This document shows positions 59,632 to 64,000 of a stretch of 64,000 bases of DNA, piece by piece; within the stretch, counting starts at the first letter, position 1; each line of letters starts with the position of its first letter. Below the pieces are notes generated by a model that was not told where the DNA came from, ran no database searches, and saw only the letters and a list, made by a program, of their open reading frames with translations. This stretch comes from Candidatus Zixiibacteriota bacterium (lineage in GTDB: Bacteria > Desulfobacterota > Binatia > UBA9968). Both the position numbers and the translations under genes were made by a program. The stretch spans positions 24,101 through 88,100 of the forward strand of contig DATLYW010000049.1 of NCBI GenBank assembly GCA_035574315.1, in the 5' to 3' direction.

Positions 59632-60801
59632 TCACGCCGCACGCAAGGCGTGGACGATGTCGAGGCGCGCCGCGCGAACCGCCGGAAGAAAGCCCCCGGC
59701 CAGCCCCATGAGCACGGCGAAGCCCAGCGAGGCGGCGGCGATTCCCGGCGAGAGCGCGAACGAAAACGCCAGCTCGGCGAACGACCCGAAGTTCAGCGTC
59801 GAGATCGTGAAGAATCGGAGCAGCGAGGCGAGACCGAGGCCGGCGGCCCCGCCGCTCACGGAAAGCACGAGGGATTCTAGCAGAAACGCCAGCAGGATAC
59901 TGCGCCGGTGAAAACCGAGCGCGCGCAGCGTGCCGATCTCGACCGTCCGGTTGGCCACCGCCCCGTACATGGTGATCATGGCGCCGATGGTGGCGCCGCA
60001 GCTGAAAATCACCGTCACGAAGATTCCGAGAATGCGGATGAACGTGGCCATCATCTCCGACTGCTCCTCGAAAAACGCCTTCTCCCGCTTGACGCTGAGA
60101 TGCTGCAATCGGTTGTCGGCCTCGAACACGGCGCGCAGCTCCTCGAACGCCTCCGCATGAACGAGCCGAAGGGTGGTCGTGGAGAACGAGGAGCGCCGAA
60201 AGGCGTCCATGATCTGGCGGCTGTCCCCCCAGACCTCGGACTCGAAGCCGCTCCCGTCGGCGGCGAAGGTTCCCACCACGGTCCATTGATCGCCGCCGAA
60301 CTTGATCCGCTCGCCGATCTGCGCGCCGGCGAACCGGCCGGCGATGGCGGCCCCGACGACGACCTCGCGCGCGCCCCAGCGGAACGCCCGCCCTTCGACG
60401 ATCCGCACGGCCGGCCGCAGCCGGAACGCCGCCTCCTCCACGCCCCGGACGGTGACGTTGCTGATGCCCGACCCCCCGATCTTGTCGAGGTTGATGACCA
60501 CGACGATCTCCCGGGAGCTCATCGGACGTCCGTCGGGCAGACGCGCCACCTGGGGAAGGCCCGAGACGATCGCGGCCGCCTCGCGATCGAGGATGCTCAT
60601 GATCTCGCTCATGGCGGCCTTGCGGATCACCACGACGTTGTCGTCCGACCCCGTGGAGCGGAGCGTTTCGCGCACGCCGTCCGCCATCATCAACACCGCC
60701 GTGAAGACGAACACGACGAGCGCGATCCCGGAAGCGGTCAGGAACGTGGTCAGGCGCCGGGAACAGGAGCTCCGGACGACGTACTTCAGCGGGACCGCCA
60801 T
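59632..60801 (-). CDS. MacB/FtsX-type ABC transporter permease (second)
   Basis: The 389-residue permease has an N-terminal helix (FLTASGIALVVFVFTAVLMM), a periplasmic MacB-PCD-like domain (about 45-260) and three C-terminal helices (e.g. FIRILGIFVTVIFSCGATIGA). It ends the four-gene export operon, after a four-base gap from the other permease. Its partner ATPase and adaptor are upstream. The cargo is unknown. Confidence 0.9.
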   Translation of the reverse strand: MAVPLKYVVRSSCSRRLTTFLTASGIALVVFVFTAVLMMADGVRETLRSTGSDDNVVVIRKAAMSEIMSILDREAAAIVSGLPQVARLPDGRPMSSREIVVVINLDKIGGSGISNVTVRGVEEAAFRLRPAVRIVEGRAFRWGAREVVVGAAIAGRFAGAQIGERIKFGGDQWTVVGTFAADGSGFESEVWGDSRQIMDAFRRSSFSTTTLRLVHAEAFEELRAVFEADNRLQHLSVKREKAFFEEQSEMMATFIRILGIFVTVIFSCGATIGAMITMYGAVANRTVEIGTLRALGFHRRSILLAFLLESLVLSVSGGAAGLGLASLLRFFTISTLNFGSFAELAFSFALSPGIAAASLGFAVLMGLAGGFLPAVRAARLDIVHALRAA

Positions 60802-60805
60802 CGGC

Positions 60806-61966
60806 TCAGCCCACGTAGCGCAACCCCTCGACGATCCGCGTGGCGAGCGCGCGGCGAGCGGGGATCAGCGCCGCGAGCACGCCCACGCCGAGCCCCGCCG
60901 CGGCACCGGCGAGGATCGTTTCGGGCTTGACGTAGAAGACGGGGAACCATCCCTTGGGCAGCGCGGCCTCGAACGCCTCGACCGCGGGCAGGGTCGCCCC
61001 CAGCCCCACCGCGCTCCCCAGGACCGACAGGATCAGCGACTCGCCCGCGATCAACACGCAGAGCTGGCGCCCGGAGAACCCCAGCGCTTTCAGCACCGCG
61101 TACTCGTGCGTCCGCTCCCGCGCGGACATCACCATCGTGTTGCCGAGAACCAGGAGAATGATGCCGATGATCACGAACGACATGACGTTCATCGCCGTGA
61201 TGACGGCGCTGGCCGCAGACAGAAAGCTCTGCTGGAACGCCCGTTCCGTCTCGGTCTTCGTCTCGGCGCGCGAGTTGGCGAAGAGCCGGTCGATCGCCTC
61301 GGAGATCGCCGCCGAGTTCTCCGGATCGTCGATACGGACGATGTACCAGCCGACCTCACCCGAGCGCTCCGGCAGCTCGCGCCGCACCCGCTCGTCCAGA
61401 TAGCGGTAGTGGAACATCATCGTCGCCGGGTCGGTGCTCTGGTCCCGGGGCTCGTAGATACCGCGCACCACGAACTCCCAGCGGCCCGGATAGACGTCTC
61501 CCTCGAGCGTCATGATGTCGCCGATCTTCAGGCCGTAGCGCCGCGCGATGTCGCGGCCGATGATGCAGGCGTTGCGTTCCCGGCGGAAGGCTTCGAACTG
61601 CTCCGGGGGAACCACGAACTCCGGGTAAACCTCGAAAAAGGTATCCGAATCGACCGCCAGCCGGGCGAAGAACTGGTTCTTGTCGATGTAGACCCCGGAG
61701 AACCAGTTGGCGAACGTGACGGCGGTGACCCCGGGAATCTGCGCGATCCGGTCCCGGTAGGCGAGCGGCAGGGGAAAGACGAACGAGACCGCGTGGCGGG
61801 TGATCAGGCGATTGGCCGCCGACGCCTCCACTCCCGCGTACCACGCGCTGACCACGGTGCGCAGCAGGGCGAACGCCATCACGGCGACACCGACGCCGAT
61901 TACCGTGAGCGAGCTTCGCAGCTTGTGCCGGACGGCGTTGCGCAAGAGCAGCTTGAGCAGCTCCAC
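60806..61966 (-). CDS. MacB/FtsX-type ABC transporter permease (first)
   Basis: The 386-residue permease starts [19 protein letters not shown], then a helix ([22 protein letters not shown]), a large periplasmic domain and three C-terminal helices ([19 protein letters not shown]). It is related to but distinct from the downstream permease, so the transporter is probably a heterodimer like DevC- or LolCE-type systems. It follows the ATPase gene after 10 bases. Confidence 0.9.
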   Translation of the reverse strand: MELLKLLLRNAVRHKLRSSLTVIGVGVAVMAFALLRTVVSAWYAGVEASAANRLITRHAVSFVFPLPLAYRDRIAQIPGVTAVTFANWFSGVYIDKNQFFARLAVDSDTFFEVYPEFVVPPEQFEAFRRERNACIIGRDIARRYGLKIGDIMTLEGDVYPGRWEFVVRGIYEPRDQSTDPATMMFHYRYLDERVRRELPERSGEVGWYIVRIDDPENSAAISEAIDRLFANSRAETKTETERAFQQSFLSAASAVITAMNVMSFVIIGIILLVLGNTMVMSARERTHEYAVLKALGFSGRQLCVLIAGESLILSVLGSAVGLGATLPAVEAFEAALPKGWFPVFYVKPETILAGAAAGLGVGVLAALIPARRALATRIVEGLRYVG

Positions 61967-61976
61967 CGGAATCTCC

Positions 61977-62651
61977 TCACGCCAGCTCGCCCTTGTCCAG
62001 GTGGCGGCGCGCCCGGGCCCGCTCGGCGGCTCGAGGATCGTGGGTGACCATCACGATGGTCTTCTTCAGCTCGCGATTGAGCCGCTCCATCAAATCGAGC
62101 ACCTCCTCGGCCGAGACCTTGTCGAGGTCGCCGGTCGGCTCGTCCGCCACCAGGATCAGCGGATCGGTGACGATGGCCCGGGCGATCGCCACCCGTTGTT
62201 CCTGGCCGCCCGAAAGCTGGCGCGGATAGTGGTGCATGCGGTCGGCCAGCCCCACGATCCTCAGCGCGGCCTCCGCGTGAGCGCGCCGTTCCTTTCTCGA
62301 AAGCGGGGTCAGCACCAGGGGCAGCTCGACGTTCTCGAGCGCCGTGAGGACCGGGATGAGATTGTAGAACTGGAAAATAAAGCCGATGTGGCGCGCTCGC
62401 CACTCGGCCAGCTCGCTCTCGCTCAGCTCGGTGATGTCGGTGCCCGCGACCCGAATGGTCCCCGCGGTGGGCTTGTCGATGCCCGCGATCAGGTTCAGCA
62501 GCGTGGTCTTGCCGGATCCCGACGGCCCCATGAGGGCGACGAACTCTCCCGGCGCGATTGCAAGCGAGATGTTCCGCAGGACCGGGATCTCGATGCTGTC
62601 GCGCCGGTACGATTTGAACAGGTTGCGAATCTCGATCAGCGGGCTCTCCAC
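61977..62651 (-). CDS. ABC transporter ATP-binding protein (MacB/LolD-like)
   Basis: The 224-residue ATPase has Walker [18 protein letters not shown], signature [17 protein letters not shown], and Walker [15 protein letters not shown]. It is of the short MacB/LolD type (type VII ABC systems). It is coded between the adaptor and the two permeases and would drive their export action. Confidence 0.93.
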   Translation of the reverse strand: MESPLIEIRNLFKSYRRDSIEIPVLRNISLAIAPGEFVALMGPSGSGKTTLLNLIAGIDKPTAGTIRVAGTDITELSESELAEWRARHIGFIFQFYNLIPVLTALENVELPLVLTPLSRKERRAHAEAALRIVGLADRMHHYPRQLSGGQEQRVAIARAIVTDPLILVADEPTGDLDKVSAEEVLDLMERLNRELKKTIVMVTHDPRAAERARARRHLDKGELA

Positions 62652-62661
62652 GGCTGCAGCG

Positions 62662-63849
62662 TCACTGTCCTTTCACGGTTACCCTGACGCCGTCGCGCAA
62701 CGCCTCGGTCGCCCTCGAAACCACCCGCTCGCCTTCCTTCAATCCTTCCTTGACCTCGATCAGCCCCGCGACCTTTCGCCCGATGACCACCGGCGTCTCG
62801 ACCGCCCGTCCGTCCCGCACGCGGTAGACGACGCGCCGGCCCTCGCGCTCGGCCACGGCTGTCTCCGGTACCGTGAGAAAAGGCCTGGCGTCGCGCCCGC
62901 CGGCGTCGGTCGCGGGCGAGAGGAACGCGACCTTGGCGCTCATCTCCGGCAGCACCCGGCGGTCGTACCGACCGAACTTGATCTTCACCATCACCGTCGC
63001 CTTCGCCCGGTCGGCGGTCGGGACGATCTTGCTCACGTAACCCGGGTAACGATGCTCGGGGTACGCGTCCAGCGTGATTTCGCACTCCTGCTCGGGGAGG
63101 ACTCGCGTGATGTTCGCCTCGGAGACGTCCGCCTCGACCTCGAGCGACGACATGTCGGCGATCGTGACGACCGCCGCGCGCGAGCTCGCCGCACCCGCCA
63201 GCGGCGCGACGATCTCTCCCACGTCGGCGTTTTTCTGGACCACGGTTCCGTCGAACGGCGCCACGATCCGGGTGTTCTCGACCGCCACCCGGGCCTCCTC
63301 GACGGCGAATCGCGCCGCGCCGATCGACGCCACGACCCGCTGGTAGCGCGCGTCGGCGGCATCGTAATCCGCCTGAGCGATCAGGTTCATCGCCAGCAGC
63401 CGTCTCTGCCGTTCGAGGTTTTCCCTGGCGTCGTGAAGGTCGGCCTCCGCGAGCCGCAAGTTTTCCTGCGCCCGTCGGAGCGCGGCGACCACGTCGGCGT
63501 CGTCGAGGCGCGCGATCACTTGCCCTTTCTTGACGCTGTCCCCTTCCTCGACCCCGAGGTAGACCAGGGTACCGGTCCCCTTCGACGCGACCGCCGCCTT
63601 TCTGCGGGCGACCACGTAGCCGCTCGCCGTCAACACGGCTCGCGCCTGCGACGGGGAAGTGAGCGAGACCGCGGCGAGCCGGACCTCGATGCCGGGCCGG
63701 AATCGGCCCCAGAGGACGAAGGCGGCGCCGGCGAGCGCGAGCAGCCCGACGAGCCGGAGCACGAGGCGCAGCGCGCGCCGCCTTCGCCACGGACCGCCGC
63801 GCTCCGGGCGATCGATCCTCAAAGCCGCGAGATCGGCATCGCCTTCCAT
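62662..63849 (-). CDS. HlyD-family periplasmic adaptor protein
   Basis: The 395-residue membrane fusion protein has one N-terminal transmembrane helix ([20 protein letters not shown], about 30-49), a lipoyl/barrel-sandwich half ([26 protein letters not shown]), a coiled-coil hairpin (about 115-175), and the second lipoyl half ([17 protein letters not shown]), then beta-barrel and membrane-proximal domains. It would link the inner-membrane transporter to a TolC-like porin, which is not in the window. Its ATG is 14 bases from the left end of an IS element, so its native promoter may be cut off. Confidence 0.92.
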   Translation of the reverse strand: MEGDADLAALRIDRPERGGPWRRRRALRLVLRLVGLLALAGAAFVLWGRFRPGIEVRLAAVSLTSPSQARAVLTASGYVVARRKAAVASKGTGTLVYLGVEEGDSVKKGQVIARLDDADVVAALRRAQENLRLAEADLHDARENLERQRRLLAMNLIAQADYDAADARYQRVVASIGAARFAVEEARVAVENTRIVAPFDGTVVQKNADVGEIVAPLAGAASSRAAVVTIADMSSLEVEADVSEANITRVLPEQECEITLDAYPEHRYPGYVSKIVPTADRAKATVMVKIKFGRYDRRVLPEMSAKVAFLSPATDAGGRDARPFLTVPETAVAEREGRRVVYRVRDGRAVETPVVIGRKVAGLIEVKEGLKEGERVVSRATEALRDGVRVTVKGQ

Positions 63850-63863
63850 AAACGATTTTCCTA

Positions 63864-64000
63864 GAACCTATCTCAAAATTAGAAACTCGTGTATCATCGG
63901 CGCATGTTGAGACTCAGCGATGAACATTGGGCGAGGATCCGGGAGCATTTTCCCGAGGAAAATATTCCCGATGGCCGTCCCGGACGTAAACCGATTCCTA
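63864..64000 (+). mobile_element. IS5-family insertion sequence, left end (runs off window)
   Basis: The sequence GAACCTATCTCAAAATTAG (63864-63882) is followed by a transposase start 22 bases later. It matches the style of terminal inverted repeats of IS5/IS427-group elements. CTAG (63861-63864) at the junction fits the short target sites used by this family. The segment is more A/T rich than the host genes. The right end is beyond the window. Confidence 0.75.
63904..64000 (+). CDS. IS5-family transposase (N-terminal part, window-truncated)
   Basis: The first 32 codons read MLRLSDEHWARIREHFPEEN then IPDGRPGRKPIP, a near match to the N-terminus of IS5-family (DUF4096-type) transposases. The catalytic DDE residues lie beyond the window. 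Whether the full gene is intact cannot be judged. Confidence 0.85.
   Translation, partial: MLRLSDEHWARIREHFPEENIPDGRPGRKPIP

Noticed and set aside
1..64000. CRISPR arrays, tRNA or rRNA genes, prophage or toxin-antitoxin modules
   Set aside because: I looked through the gaps and found no regular spaced repeats, cloverleaf-like sequence or phage/defence gene patterns; nearly all sequence is taken by recognised genes.

Overview
The window is a dense, high-GC chromosomal segment from a Gram-negative, diderm, LPS-making bacterium. Coding density is high, genes often overlap by 1 or 4 bases (ATGA, GTGA, TGATG), and GTG and TTG starts are common. Gene content (LpxI rather than LpxH visible, a lysS-lolC-lolD-bamA-skp-lpx order, a single bifunctional Rel protein, a CofH enzyme of F420 synthesis next to an F420-type LLM oxidoreductase, a UbiD decarboxylase) resembles that of deltaproteobacteria-like or uncultured soil/groundwater lineages such as Rokubacteria, Methylomirabilota or Binatota. 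No rRNA or other taxonomic marker here settles the phylum.

Layout. 1-3.5 kb (minus): an M20 peptidase cut by the window edge, miaA and mutL. 3.9-6.9 kb: a secreted bifunctional-nuclease/PDZ protein (plus), a UbiD decarboxylase (minus), then hldE domain II and rpmB (plus). 7.1-42.7 kb (minus): one almost unbroken 35 kb run of envelope genes. Read in the direction of transcription it goes lysS, lolC/E, lolD, bamA, skp, lpxD, fabZ, lpxA, lpxI, a Gfo/Idh/MocA oxidoreductase, lpxB, msbA, waaA, lpxK, a VOC protein, a Trm112-like protein, then LPS-core genes (two GT9 heptosyltransferases, three LPS kinase-like proteins, an ArnT-like transferase, two methyltransferases, six further glycosyltransferases, hldE domain I), and ends with yicC, gmk and rel. 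It would make lipid A, add Kdo and a phosphorylated heptose core, flip it (MsbA), and provide outer-membrane protein (BamA, Skp) and lipoprotein (Lol) assembly.

42.7-49.4 kb (minus): metF, then an Fe-S assembly operon iscR-sufC-sufD-sufS-sufU-sufT-DUF59-truncated globin. It lacks sufB and has a strong promoter with an IscR-like palindrome between -35 and -10. 49.5-52.2 kb (plus): def, cofH and a two-TM membrane protein. 52.2-56.0 kb (minus): a lipoprotein, aspS and hisS. 56.4-59.5 kb (plus): a bicupin dioxygenase, an LLM oxidoreductase and an asparaginase. 59.6-63.8 kb (minus): a four-gene MacB/DevABC-type ABC export operon. Its start codon lies 14 bp from the left end of an IS5-family insertion sequence that runs off the window.

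No tRNA, rRNA, CRISPR array, prophage or defence island was recognised. The most unusual points are the sufB-less suf operon with its built-in operator, the triple LPS-kinase content of the core locus, the Gfo/Idh/MocA gene inside the lpx run, a D-to-N change in the asparaginase signature, and the IS element abutting the export operon. I did not find a convincingly new multi-gene system.
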